In this document: piece by piece, positions 1 through 9,059 of the stretch
How positions within the stretch are numbered: the stretch's first letter is position 1
How the letters are laid out: the number at the start of each line of letters is the position of its first letter
NCBI GenBank assembly: GCA_017512425.1
Contig: JAFWGI010000012.1
Coordinates: forward strand, 372,001 to 436,000
Direction of reading: 5' to 3'
Length of the DNA: 64,000 nucleotides
DNA from: Hyphomicrobium sp.
GTDB taxonomy: Bacteria > Pseudomonadota > Alphaproteobacteria > Rhizobiales > Hyphomicrobiaceae
The notes under the pieces: generated by a model
What the model saw: only the letters and a program-made list of their open reading frames with translations
Databases searched by the model: none
What the model was told of the DNA's origin: nothing
Position numbers and translations under genes: made by a program

Positions 1-310
1 CGGCCGCCGGGATCGAAAGCGCGTCCATGTTCGTTACCGTCACAGCGTCGAACGCGCCGGCCGTGTATTGGTTGATCGATTCAACGTAGTCGTTGAACTG
101 CTTCACCTCGATGTTGATGCCGTATTTGTCGGCCCACTTCTTGACGATGCCGGAGTCAGCCGCATAGCCCCACGGCATCCAACCGACATAGATCGACCAT
201 GCGACTTTGAAATCCTTCTTTTCGGCCGCCATCGCTGGTGTGACGGCAATCAACGCCGCCGCGGTGATCGCAAAAATGCCCTGCATCGTTTTCGAAATGG
301 ATTTGATCAT
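1..310 (-). CDS. ABC transporter substrate-binding protein, urea/guanidine carboxylase-associated type (3' end outside window)
   Basis: Only the first 103 residues are present; the gene runs off the left edge. They show a signal peptide (basic start, hydrophobic stretch, cleavage near AMA-AE) and then the opening of a NrtA/SsuA-like periplasmic binding protein (VGWMPWGYAADSGIV, then KKWADKYGI). This matches the family found beside urea carboxylase genes, many of which are now known to be guanidine carboxylases. The start at 310 has a purine-rich AGGGG about 8 bases upstream. A guanidine-I riboswitch precedes it on the same strand, so the likely ligand is guanidine or a related compound; the ligand is inferred. 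Permease, ATPase and carboxylase genes would be expected beyond the left edge. Confidence 0.85.
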   Translation of the reverse strand, partial: MIKSISKTMQGIFAITAAALIAVTPAMAAEKKDFKVAWSIYVGWMPWGYAADSGIVKKWADKYGINIEVKQFNDYVESINQYTAGAFDAVTVTNMDALSIPAA

Positions 311-429
311 CGGATACCCCTGTGCTGACCACCTGTGACGTGGCCGCATGAGCATCGGGTCAATGAACAGAGGGCGAAGTCGAACAGCAGGAGCCCGTCC
401 GGTCACGAGCGCAAGCTCGATGCGGCTTA

Positions 430-542
430 GGTCTCCCGGGCTTTTGTCCCGCCGTGGCTCCGCTCTGACGATAAGAGCGGGAGAGCCTCTCTCGGACCAG
501 CCGCTGCAACGCCTGACGCTGCAGCCGGAACCCTAGAGGCGT
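430..542 (-). ncRNA. Guanidine-I riboswitch (ykkC class)
   Basis: Read on the minus strand, this leader carries the conserved blocks of the guanidine-I aptamer in the right order: CTAGGGTTCCGG, then TGGTCCGAGAGA, then ACGGCGGGACAAAAGCCC followed by GGGAGA. These blocks are highly diagnostic and are separated by complementary arms of a normal P1/P2/P3 arrangement. The aptamer lies about 120 bases upstream of the substrate-binding protein gene. A small hairpin (CGAGC-TTGC-GCTCG) just after it could belong to the expression platform. Guanidine binding is expected to switch on the transporter/carboxylase operon. Confidence 0.93.
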
Positions 543-667
543 TATGCAGAGTGCATTGCACGCGGTGTGCCAACGCAATCGTCGCGGATTTATTGGTGAT
601 TTCGCCTGCCATCGCGCGTGGCGTTGCCTGATTCTTGACCGCGCCGCCGCGATCCTAGGCAGGTTAC

Positions 668-1543
668 TCACTCGATCGGAATGACATCGACGCCGACGCT
701 GACATCGTGATCGCCGCCGCCAAGCAGCACGCCGCTGATCGGGCTGATGTCATCGTAGTCGCGGCCGTAGGCGATTGTGATGTGCTCATCAGAGACGACG
801 ATGCCATTCGTCGGATCGAGATCGGTCCAGCCAAATTCCGGCGACCACACAGAGATCCAGGCATGCGACGCGTCGGCGCCCTGCAGACGCGGCTGGCCGG
901 GCGGCGGATGCGTCAGAATATAGCCGCTGACATAGCGCGCCGGTACCCGCATTGCGCGGAGGCAGGCGAGCGCCAGATGCGCGAAGTCCTGGCAGACGCC
1001 ACGGCGTTCGCGCAACACGACGCTAATCGGCGTCGAAAGGTCCGTCGCCGTATTGTCGAATTTGAATTCCGCAAAGATGCGGTTGCTGAGCGCAATGGCT
1101 GCGTCGAGCACGGGACGTCCTGGCGTGAAGGAAACTCTAGCGTAATCGGCAATTTCGCGCGTTGCCGTCGTCAGCCGCGAGGCGCAGCGATACAGAATGA
1201 CGTCGAGCGGCAGGCCATTTGCGCCGCGTTGAAAGTGCGCGTCGAGGTCGTCCCACGGCGTCGTCGATAGCGGATCGATGTCGGCAGCCGGGTGCGTCTC
1301 GATCGTCGTGCGGGCGTGGATGACGAGTTCCTTGTGCGGCCGCTCGATATCGAGGATCAGCACCGTGTTGCCAAGCGCGTCGACGCCGTCGTAGCGCAAA
1401 GCCGGCGCCGGTTCGACGATCAGGCTGTGATTGCGAATGGTTTGGCGTGCCACCGGCCGCGGCGACATGTGGATCAAATGCTGCGATTGAATGACGGGAT
1501 GCGTGTAGCGGTAATGCGTTTTGTGGCTGACATCGAAGATCAT
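668..1543 (-). CDS. Transglutaminase-like cysteine peptidase family protein
   Basis: 291 residues. The N-terminal third is the bacterial transglutaminase N-terminal beta domain (FDVSHKTHYRYTHPV). The second half is a transglutaminase-like core with a full triad: Cys184 in RRGVCQDFAHL, His227 in DASHAW and Asp243 in TDLDPTNG. It has no signal peptide and is probably cytoplasmic. Its start overlaps the stop of the ATP-grasp gene by 4 bases, so the two are translationally coupled. Families of this type occur with circularly permuted ATP-grasp and alpha-E proteins in clusters predicted to make or modify peptide conjugates; the substrate is unknown. Confidence 0.88.
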   Translation of the reverse strand: MIFDVSHKTHYRYTHPVIQSQHLIHMSPRPVARQTIRNHSLIVEPAPALRYDGVDALGNTVLILDIERPHKELVIHARTTIETHPAADIDPLSTTPWDDLDAHFQRGANGLPLDVILYRCASRLTTATREIADYARVSFTPGRPVLDAAIALSNRIFAEFKFDNTATDLSTPISVVLRERRGVCQDFAHLALACLRAMRVPARYVSGYILTHPPPGQPRLQGADASHAWISVWSPEFGWTDLDPTNGIVVSDEHITIAYGRDYDDISPISGVLLGGGDHDVSVGVDVIPIE

Positions 1544-4125
1544 TGCGATGTCTCGCTGTTGCGCGTGTGGACGCGCTGCGGCGCATCTTGCGTCAGATTG
1601 AAATAATGCCGCGCAAGAGCATTGGAGAGCTCAGGCAGCAACGTCAATTGTTCGTCCATAAGCCGTTGCAGCGCCGTACCGTTCGGCTCACGCGCGATGC
1701 TTTCGATATCGGCCAGGCGGATCGAGGTCAGCGCGGACAGGAGGAGGCGGCGGTCTTCCGACAGACTGACGCCCTGCTTGGCGTCCGGCAGCGTTTCCAT
1801 GTGTTTGGAAATCGCCGCCAGCTGATAGGCGAGGCTGCGCGGGTTGGCCTCGTCGAGCAGCAGAAGGTCGAGCACGAGCGCCAGTATAGGATCGAGGCGG
1901 TACCGCGAGCGGTACGTGATGAAGCTGTCTGCCAGTTCGAGCAACAGCAGCAGGCTGCTCTGTTCTTCTTCCGGCTCCGGCGGCACGGGAATAAACAGCG
2001 CTTGGATCGCCTCGCTCAGGTTATAGGCACGCTCCATGCGCCGGCCCATGTCGAGGAACGACCAGCCAAAGTTGCGCGTCATGTTCTCGTGCATCAGGCC
2101 ATTGAACGCGGCGAGCGATGCGAGGCCTTCGTCCAGCAGGTCGAGAACGGCAAGCGGTTGAGCCGTCGCGAGTGTTCTGACGAACGTATCGCCGGGGCGG
2201 AACTTGCTCAGCGCCTGCCACGCTTCGAGCGATAGCCGGTCGCGCGCGAGATTGGCGACGCGATAGAGACCTTCAAACGTGCGTTCGAGCGTGCGGTAAC
2301 CCTTCGGATTGGAGATCAGCGTCGCGCAGAGCGTCTCGATTTGAATTTCGATGCCGCCGCCCGCCGCTGTTCGGCGCTCTGCCATGTCGAGCGGTGCGTT
2401 CTTGGCGAGAAGCACTTCGAGGCATTTGCGCGCCGCGCGGCGGCCTGTGGCGGGACCGTTGTCTTCTTCGATGCGCCGCAGCGCACTGCGAAGAACGCGC
2501 ATCGTCCAGTCAGCGCGTTCGCTGTAACGGCCAAGCCAAAACAGATCGTCGGCGACGCGGCTTTGAATGACGCGTTGCGAGCGCTCGACACGCGCCGTCT
2601 CGAGCGTCGGCCGCCACAAGCTGATATGCGGGCCCTGTTCTGCATCAGACAGTACCCAGACGTCGCGTGTGTGGCCGTCGGGCGCGGTCAACGCAACCGC
2701 GCGGTCGGGATCGACGGTCATCGCGAGGCCGCCGGGCATGGCGTGATACCCCTGCGCCGTCCGGTTGACGAAAATGCGCACCGCGAACGGCTTTGGCGTC
2801 AGGCCATCGCGGCCCAGGACAGGCGCAACGCTGAAGCCGATCTTTTCTTCCGCAACCAACCGCGCACCGTGCAGATCGATGTCGCTGAAGACGAGCGCAC
2901 GATCGGCGGCAGAGAGCGTCCGCGGATCTTGTCCAAGGGCGGCTTGACCTGGGCGGCCGGTGCCTTCCTGTGCCTTGCGGATGACGAGGTGATCTAGATT
3001 GGCGGCGACGTGCTGGCGCGCCGCGATGTCACCCAGCCACCACCGCGGCGCATCGGCGAGCGTCAGATTTTCACCGAGCAGCCGTTGCGCGATTTGAGGG
3101 AGGTATCGTCCCAGGCCACGGTTTTGGACGACGGCCGAGCCTGCAGCGTTGAGCGTGATGTGCGGCAGCTTGCGCGAGACGCGAACGAGGCCTGCCGGCC
3201 CGTCGAAACCGCTTGGATCGAGTTCGAGCGGATCGGTATCCTTGCCGTCGACACAGCGCACGATCAGGTCGATCTCTTTGAGGCCTTCGAGCGTCTTGAG
3301 GTACACCTGATTGCCGCGAATGCGCAGATCGGAGCCTTCGACAAGCAGATAGCCGAGATACCGCGCTAGGTAGGCATGCGAGAAATAATCTTCGTGCCGT
3401 GGACCGGGTGTCAGCAAGGCGATGCGCGCATTCTCGCGCAGCGAGCGTTGTGTGAGCGCCGCCTGCATGTTTTGGAAATGGCTGGAGAGCCGCACGGCAT
3501 TGCAATGCTTGAATACGTCGCCGGCAACGTGGGTATGGACGACACGATTGGCGAGCGCGTAGCCAACACCGGCCAGCGTTTCCGTGTGATTGTCGATGAC
3601 GCGCCATTGGCCGTCAGCATCGCGCGCGATATCGGCAGCGTAGAACTGCAGGCCGCCGGCGTTCGGCAACACACCCTGGCACGGGCGCAAATAGGCACGG
3701 TCGGAAAAGATCAGCTCGGGCGGCAGCACACCCTCACGCATAAGGTGCTGCTCGCCGTAGATATCGTTGAGCATCGCGTCAAACAGGCGCGCGCGCTGCA
3801 CGAGAGCCGCTTCCAGCCATTTCCATTCGGCGCTGGAAATGACGATCGGCGCGAGATCGAGCTGCCACTTTTGCGATGGCCGGTTCGGATCGGAAAAGAT
3901 GTCGTAAGCGATACCGGTTTCGCGGACGCGGCGGTCCATGCGCTGGGCGCGGGCCTGACGGTCGGGTTCTGCCAGCCCGCCAAGCGCTGCGATAAGTGAG
4001 CGCCAATGCGGGCGGACATCGCCATTCGCCGTCAGCAGTTCGTCATAGCAATCGAAGCCGCTGCGCTGATACGTCTTGAGCAGTGGCTGCTCGAGGTGGG
4101 GGGCTTGCAGCGCCGTATGCGTCAT
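1540..4125 (-). CDS. Circularly permuted ATP-grasp protein fused to an alpha-E domain
   Basis: 861 residues from the ATG at 4125; a further 28 in-frame residues upstream look non-native. Roughly the first 480 residues are a circularly permuted type 2 ATP-grasp domain (GILTPGPRHEDYFSHAYLAR-like region, then IVRCVDGKDTDP and LVIRKAQEGTGRPG). The last 330 are the all-helical alpha-E domain (VADDLFWLGRYSERADWTMR onward). In many bacteria these are two separate proteins; here they are one chain. ATP-grasp enzymes form peptide-like or amide bonds, and comparative genomics links this pair with transglutaminase-like partners. It is the middle gene of a three-gene minus-strand operon. Confidence 0.9.
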   Translation of the reverse strand: MTHTALQAPHLEQPLLKTYQRSGFDCYDELLTANGDVRPHWRSLIAALGGLAEPDRQARAQRMDRRVRETGIAYDIFSDPNRPSQKWQLDLAPIVISSAEWKWLEAALVQRARLFDAMLNDIYGEQHLMREGVLPPELIFSDRAYLRPCQGVLPNAGGLQFYAADIARDADGQWRVIDNHTETLAGVGYALANRVVHTHVAGDVFKHCNAVRLSSHFQNMQAALTQRSLRENARIALLTPGPRHEDYFSHAYLARYLGYLLVEGSDLRIRGNQVYLKTLEGLKEIDLIVRCVDGKDTDPLELDPSGFDGPAGLVRVSRKLPHITLNAAGSAVVQNRGLGRYLPQIAQRLLGENLTLADAPRWWLGDIAARQHVAANLDHLVIRKAQEGTGRPGQAALGQDPRTLSAADRALVFSDIDLHGARLVAEEKIGFSVAPVLGRDGLTPKPFAVRIFVNRTAQGYHAMPGGLAMTVDPDRAVALTAPDGHTRDVWVLSDAEQGPHISLWRPTLETARVERSQRVIQSRVADDLFWLGRYSERADWTMRVLRSALRRIEEDNGPATGRRAARKCLEVLLAKNAPLDMAERRTAAGGGIEIQIETLCATLISNPKGYRTLERTFEGLYRVANLARDRLSLEAWQALSKFRPGDTFVRTLATAQPLAVLDLLDEGLASLAAFNGLMHENMTRNFGWSFLDMGRRMERAYNLSEAIQALFIPVPPEPEEEQSSLLLLLELADSFITYRSRYRLDPILALVLDLLLLDEANPRSLAYQLAAISKHMETLPDAKQGVSLSEDRRLLLSALTSIRLADIESIAREPNGTALQRLMDEQLTLLPELSNALARHYFNLTQDAPQRVHTRNSETSQ

Positions 4126-4305
4126 CGTCTTAGCGCCCGTCCCACATGCACGATCAGTGCGTCGATGAGCGCGGCGCATGCCGGCCCGCCGCTCTGACGA
4201 GCGACGCACCTACTATCCGGGTGAATCGCTTTCACCGCAACCCGCAAGCACGCCGAATGCAAATGTCAGATCAGGCTTCGGCATGCTTAACGGCGATGTG
4301 TGGCA

Positions 4306-7300
4306 TTATCGCCTGAGGTCGAGCGTGTAGGGATACTCGGCGCTTTGTGATTGCGTTTTCGGCGTCATCGGTCCGGCGGTATGGCCAAGCGATTCGTAGC
4401 GTGACAAGCGCCGGCCTTCGGCTTCGTACATGTTGACGGGGAAGGTATCGAAGCTGCGGCCGCCAGGGTGCGAGACGTGATAACGGCATCCGGCGATCGA
4501 GCGGCCGGTCCAGCTGTCAACCAGATCGAACGTCAGCGGCACATGCGTCGGGATCGTCGGGTGCAGCGCTGACGGCGGCCACCACGCGCGATATCGGACG
4601 CCGGCAACGGCTTCGCCGATCGTACCGGTCGGCGACAGCGGAACCGTCCGGCCGTTGCAGGTGACGGCGAAGCGATCGCCGGTGAGGCCCGTCGCTTTGA
4701 CTTGGACACGCTCCAGCGATGAGTCGACGTAGCGCGCCGTACCGCCGGCGGCACTTTCTTCGCCGAGCACATGCCACGGCTCGAGTGCTTGGCGAAGTTC
4801 GATCTCGACGTTGAACGCGCCCATTTTCCCGTAGCAGGGGAATCGGAATTCGTAGTGTGGGCGAAACCATTCGAGGTCAACCGGCAAATTCGCGGCTTTC
4901 AGATCGTCTATGACGCTTGCGAAATCCGACCAGACAAAATGCGGCAGCATAAACCGGTCATGCAGCGCCGTACCCCAGCGAACGAGCTTCTGCCTGTATG
5001 GCCTTTCCCAAAACATCACGATCAAAGCGCGCAGCAGCAATTGCTGAGCGAGGCTCATGCGGGCGTGCGGCGGCATTTCGAACGAGCGAAATTCGATCAG
5101 GCCCAATCGGCCTGTCGAACTGTCGGGTGAATAGAGCTTGTCGATACAGATTTCGGCGCGGTGCGTGTTGCCGGTCACGTCGATCAGCAGGTTGCGGAAA
5201 ATGCGATCGACGAGCCACGGCGGAACAGTTCCCTCCGTCGGATCGGGAATGTGCGACAGCGCGATTTCAAGCTCGTAGAGCGACTCATGACGGGCCTCGT
5301 CAACGCGCGGTGCTTGGCTCGTTGGGCCAATGAACATGCCGGAGAACATGTACGAAAGTGACGGATGGTTCTGCCAATACGCGATAATTGAGGCGAGCAG
5401 GTCGGGCCGCCGCAAGAAAGGGCTGTCGGCCGGTTTGATGCCGCCGAGTACGATGTGATTGCCGCCGCCCGTACCGGTGTGCCGCCCGTCGAGCATGAAC
5501 TTCTCGGCGCACAACCGCGTTTGATGCGCTTCTTCATAGACTGCCGTAGTGATGGCGACAGCATCATCCCACGATTGCGCAGGGTGGACGTTGACCTCGA
5601 TGACGCCTGGGTCGGGCGTGACCTTGATGACGTTGAGCCGCGAGTCGTCGGGCGGCGTGTAGCCTTCGATATGGATGGACAGTCCGGTTTTCTCGGCCGT
5701 TTCTTCAATCGCTGCGAGAAGTGCTGCGTAGTCTTCGGCATCGGGAACGGGCGGCATGAATACGCAAAGCTGTCCGCCGCGCGGTTCAACAGCCATCGCG
5801 GTGCGCACCGAGCCAAATATTTCGCTTGGGCCGTAACCGACGGGCTGAGGCGCTGCGAGCGCAACGGTACGCCGCTGCTGCATAAGCGTTGCGCGGGGTG
5901 GCAGAGGTTCGGCATCGCCGAGCGGGTCACGCGGCAGAACGTGCGGAAAATCGAGTGCCGGCAGTGCCGGCAGCGAGCCGAGCGGCAAGCGGAAGCCGGC
6001 CGGTGAATCGCCCGCCGCGAGGAAGAGTTTTTCACGCCGTAATGTCCAGCGCTCCGTCACCCACCTCCGGCCGCGATCCTGCGTGTGCCACACCTGGATT
6101 GGCAGTACGTAGCTTGCTGGTTCGGTGACGCCACGATCGATTACGCGCATGAGGCGCTCGCGTTCGCCCGCGTCATCGAGCGCCTTGTCCGTCGACGAAA
6201 CCGAAAGCGGCTGTTTCTGCTCAAGCAGCATGAAGTGGGCGACGTCTTCGTAAGCGTCGATCGCACTATTTGCAGGCAAGCCGAGCTGATTGCACAACTC
6301 GTCAATGAATACTTTGGCGTCGGCGATCGTCGCGGTTCGCTTTGGCACTTCGGGTGCGATTAGCGCCGAATTCTCCCAAAGCGGAAGTCCATCGCCGCGC
6401 CAGTAGAGCGCGTATGCCCATCGCGGCAGCGGTTCACCCGGATACCATTTGCCTTGTCCATAGTGCAGCAGTCCGCCCGGCGCGAAGCGGGCCTGCAGGC
6501 GGCGCACGAACGTATCCGCATATTGCTTTTTGGTCGGGCCGACGGCGGCGGTGTTCCATTCCGCGCCTTCCATGTCGTCGGCCGCAACGAATGTCGGCTC
6601 GCCGCCCATGCTGAGGCGAACGTCGCCCGCGATGAGGCGCTCATCGACGGCTTTGCCGGCGTCGAGAATCGTCGTCCACGTTTCGTCAGTGTAAGGCTTG
6701 GTCACACGCGGCGTTTCCAGCACGCGCTCGACCGCCATTTTAAAATCGAATGTGACTTCAGCTTTACCGTGGCGCCCGGAAATCGGCGCGGCGCTGACAG
6801 GGTGTGGGGTTGCGGCGAGCGGGATATGACCTTCACCTGCAAGCAGGCCCGATGTCGGATCGAGACCTATCCATCCCGCGCCCGGCACATAGACTTCGGT
6901 CCAAGCGTGAAGATCGGTGAAGTCTGTCGATGCGCCGACAGGGCCATCGAGGGCTTTGACGTCTGGCGTCAATTGAATGAGATAGCCGGAGACGAAGCGG
7001 GCCGCGAGGCCGACGTCGCGCAGGATTTGCACGAGAAGCCAGGCGCTGTCGCGGCACGAGCCGCTTGCCTTGGTCAGCGTTTCGTCCGGCGTTTGAACAC
7101 CCGGCTCCATGCGCACCAGATAGCCGATGTCCTTTTGAAGTTTGCGATTGAGGTCGCACAAGAAATCGAGCGTTACAGGCGCGTGCTTGCCAAGCGACGC
7201 GATGTATTTTTTCAGTGTCGCACTGGCCGGCTCCGGCTCAAGATAGGGACCGAGCTCCTTGGCAAGCTCAGTGTCGTATTTGAATGGCCAATCCTTGGCT

Positions 7301-7593
7301 TCTTCGGCGATGAAGAAGTCAAACGGGTTGATGACCGACATGTCGGCAATGAGATCGACGGTAACGGAGAATTTCTCCGTCTCGTCGGGGATGACGACGC
7401 GCGCCAGATAATTGCCGAAGGGGTCCTGCTGCCAGTTGAGGAAGTGAACGTCCGGTTCGAGCTTCAGCGAATAACTGAGGATCGGTGTCCGGCAGTGCGG
7501 CGCTGGCTTCAGTCGGATGATCTGCGGACCCATATTGATCCGGCGATCGTAATGATAGGACGTGGCGTGAGTCAGGGCGACATGAAGGGACAT
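4306..7593 (-). CDS. Large transglutaminase-like/DUF2126 protein
   Basis: 1095 residues from the ATG at 7593 (SLHVALTHATSYHYDRR), a typical start for the family; a 40-residue upstream extension is rejected. The first 290 residues hold an N-terminal beta domain and a transglutaminase core with Cys180 (GSCRDSAW), His229 (DLHAW) and Asp245 (GLDPTSG). The remaining 800 residues are the proteobacterial DUF2126 region, containing GTGGGNHIVLGG and a glutamine-synthetase/amidoligase-like fold according to published comparative work. It is the first gene of the operon leading to the ATP-grasp/alpha-E and small transglutaminase genes. The pathway product is unknown. Confidence 0.9.
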   Translation of the reverse strand: MSLHVALTHATSYHYDRRINMGPQIIRLKPAPHCRTPILSYSLKLEPDVHFLNWQQDPFGNYLARVVIPDETEKFSVTVDLIADMSVINPFDFFIAEEAKDWPFKYDTELAKELGPYLEPEPASATLKKYIASLGKHAPVTLDFLCDLNRKLQKDIGYLVRMEPGVQTPDETLTKASGSCRDSAWLLVQILRDVGLAARFVSGYLIQLTPDVKALDGPVGASTDFTDLHAWTEVYVPGAGWIGLDPTSGLLAGEGHIPLAATPHPVSAAPISGRHGKAEVTFDFKMAVERVLETPRVTKPYTDETWTTILDAGKAVDERLIAGDVRLSMGGEPTFVAADDMEGAEWNTAAVGPTKKQYADTFVRRLQARFAPGGLLHYGQGKWYPGEPLPRWAYALYWRGDGLPLWENSALIAPEVPKRTATIADAKVFIDELCNQLGLPANSAIDAYEDVAHFMLLEQKQPLSVSSTDKALDDAGERERLMRVIDRGVTEPASYVLPIQVWHTQDRGRRWVTERWTLRREKLFLAAGDSPAGFRLPLGSLPALPALDFPHVLPRDPLGDAEPLPPRATLMQQRRTVALAAPQPVGYGPSEIFGSVRTAMAVEPRGGQLCVFMPPVPDAEDYAALLAAIEETAEKTGLSIHIEGYTPPDDSRLNVIKVTPDPGVIEVNVHPAQSWDDAVAITTAVYEEAHQTRLCAEKFMLDGRHTGTGGGNHIVLGGIKPADSPFLRRPDLLASIIAYWQNHPSLSYMFSGMFIGPTSQAPRVDEARHESLYELEIALSHIPDPTEGTVPPWLVDRIFRNLLIDVTGNTHRAEICIDKLYSPDSSTGRLGLIEFRSFEMPPHARMSLAQQLLLRALIVMFWERPYRQKLVRWGTALHDRFMLPHFVWSDFASVIDDLKAANLPVDLEWFRPHYEFRFPCYGKMGAFNVEIELRQALEPWHVLGEESAAGGTARYVDSSLERVQVKATGLTGDRFAVTCNGRTVPLSPTGTIGEAVAGVRYRAWWPPSALHPTIPTHVPLTFDLVDSWTGRSIAGCRYHVSHPGGRSFDTFPVNMYEAEGRRLSRYESLGHTAGPMTPKTQSQSAEYPYTLDLRR

Positions 7594-7892
7594 CGAGGAG
7601 CGGACATCCTGTGTTGAGCGCATAGGAACGCGCACGGCCGTCAAGAGTTGCGTCAATGCTGCGTTAGCGTGCTGCCCGAATCCCGGCAAGGTGAACGCCG
7701 TCGCGGGCCTCATTTCTTTGTCAACTTGCCTGAAGACACGGCAATAGGCTGAAACTTATGCGACGCGTTGCCCAAGGATCATGCGGCCAGCACCTGCGTT
7801 TTCGCTGCTGTGTGACCCTATAGCAATCGCCATTCGCCGCCGATACGGTCAGATACACGGACAGAACAGGCCGTTAGAAAGCTGGAATTGGG
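7594..7892. other. Divergent intergenic region, no gene seen
   Basis: About 300 bases separate the DUF2126 gene (leftward) from the zinc peptidase gene (rightward). Only in-frame upstream extensions of the DUF2126 gene fall here and these are not convincing. The stretch presumably carries both promoters, but no clear consensus boxes or hairpins are visible. Confidence 0.5.
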
Positions 7893-8948
7893 ATGCGCAC
7901 GTTCGCCTGCACAAATTGTAACAACACGATCTACTTCGAAAATGTCTCGTGCCTAAAATGTGGCCACCCGGTTGGCTTTCACGCGCCGTCGATGGCGATG
8001 GTGACGCTGCAGCCCGATGCGTCTCAGCCCGGCCTATTCAAGGCGATCAAGGCGGCTGGCGGCGCCGACGTCCGCTATTGTTCTAATGCCGATCACGGCG
8101 TCTGCAACTGGCTGACCAGCGCTAACGCCCTCAACACGCTGTGCGAAGCCTGCGATCTCAATCGCACGATCCCAAACCTCTCCGAACCCGGTAGCCTCAG
8201 GGCGTGGAGCGATCTCGAACGGGCTAAGAAGCGCCTCGTTTATTCGCTGCTGCGGTTTTCGCTTCCTGTCGACACTGGCATGACGCCGCCCGGACGGCTG
8301 ATATTCGATTTCGCGCGCAATACCCGTACCGGGCACCTCGATGGTGTGATCAGCATCGATGTTATGGAGGCCGATGCCGTCGAGCGTGAGCGCCTCCGCG
8401 TACATTTCGATGAACCGTATCGCACGCTGCTCGGGCATCTGAGGCACGAGGCCGGACACTTCTACTGGTCGATGCTGGTTGCGGGCCAAAACAACATCGA
8501 CAAGTTCCGCGATTTGTTCGGCGATGAACGGCAATCTTATTACGAGGCGCTCGACCGCCATCACGCGCAGGGCGCGCTCGTCAACTGGCAGGCGAGTTTT
8601 GTGTCGGCCTACGCGTCCGCGCATCCGTGGGAGGATTGGGCAGAAACCTGGGCGCACTATCTGCACATCACCGAAGCGGTCGACACCGCGGATTCCGCCG
8701 GTATGGAACCGCGCGCCGCGGGATTGATTTTCGGTTCGGTCTGGCCGTTCAAGCGCTATGACATCTATCGTGATGAAACTTTTGTGACGTTGATGGACCG
8801 GTGGGTGCCGTTAACGATTGCCATGAACCGCATTGCGCGCAGCATGGGGCATCATGATTTCTATCCGTTCGTCATACCGGCGCCGGCCTACGAAAAGCTG
8901 GAGTTCGTGCACAAATTGATCCGCGAACAGGCGCGGCAGCGGCACTAG
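7893..8948 (+). CDS. Putative zinc-binding metallopeptidase
   Basis: 351 residues. It begins with a zinc ribbon (two CxxC pairs, FACTNCNN and SCLKCGHP), and has a metallopeptidase motif HEAGH at residues 185-189 within LRHEAGHFYW. A conserved downstream block, PWEDWAETWAHYLHI, supplies a probable third ligand. This is the layout of the uncharacterised zinc-binding metallopeptidase family (PF15887 type). There is no signal peptide. It is transcribed away from the transglutaminase/ATP-grasp operon and may belong to the same system, since peptidases of this kind are often found nearby; that link is inference. Confidence 0.87.
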   Translation: MRTFACTNCNNTIYFENVSCLKCGHPVGFHAPSMAMVTLQPDASQPGLFKAIKAAGGADVRYCSNADHGVCNWLTSANALNTLCEACDLNRTIPNLSEPGSLRAWSDLERAKKRLVYSLLRFSLPVDTGMTPPGRLIFDFARNTRTGHLDGVISIDVMEADAVERERLRVHFDEPYRTLLGHLRHEAGHFYWSMLVAGQNNIDKFRDLFGDERQSYYEALDRHHAQGALVNWQASFVSAYASAHPWEDWAETWAHYLHITEAVDTADSAGMEPRAAGLIFGSVWPFKRYDIYRDETFVTLMDRWVPLTIAMNRIARSMGHHDFYPFVIPAPAYEKLEFVHKLIREQARQRH

Positions 8949-9020
8949 CCGATTGCGTTGCGCGGCGGATGCAACATGAGAAGCACTAGAAATCGCGGCT
9001 TTCCGTGCGCCGCTTCGCAA

Positions 9021-9040
9021 GATATTCTCGGGGAAATATC
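9021..9040. promoter_or_regulatory. Candidate ModE-type operator upstream of modB
   Basis: A perfect inverted repeat, GATATT-N8-AATATC, lies 20 bases before the modB start, in the only gap where a mod promoter can sit. AT-rich ATAT half-sites with dyad symmetry are typical of molybdate operators, and a ModE-type regulator is encoded at the end of the cluster. The match is by form only. Confidence 0.35.
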
Positions 9041-9059
9041 GCGCATTGGAGCCTGAACC

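Noticed and set aside
360..671. Open frames in the region before the substrate-binding protein
   Set aside because: They lie over the guanidine-I riboswitch and have no coding features.
6454..7617. A 387-codon open frame antisense to the DUF2126 gene
   Set aside because: Composition is typical of a reverse-strand shadow and the sense gene has catalytic motifs.
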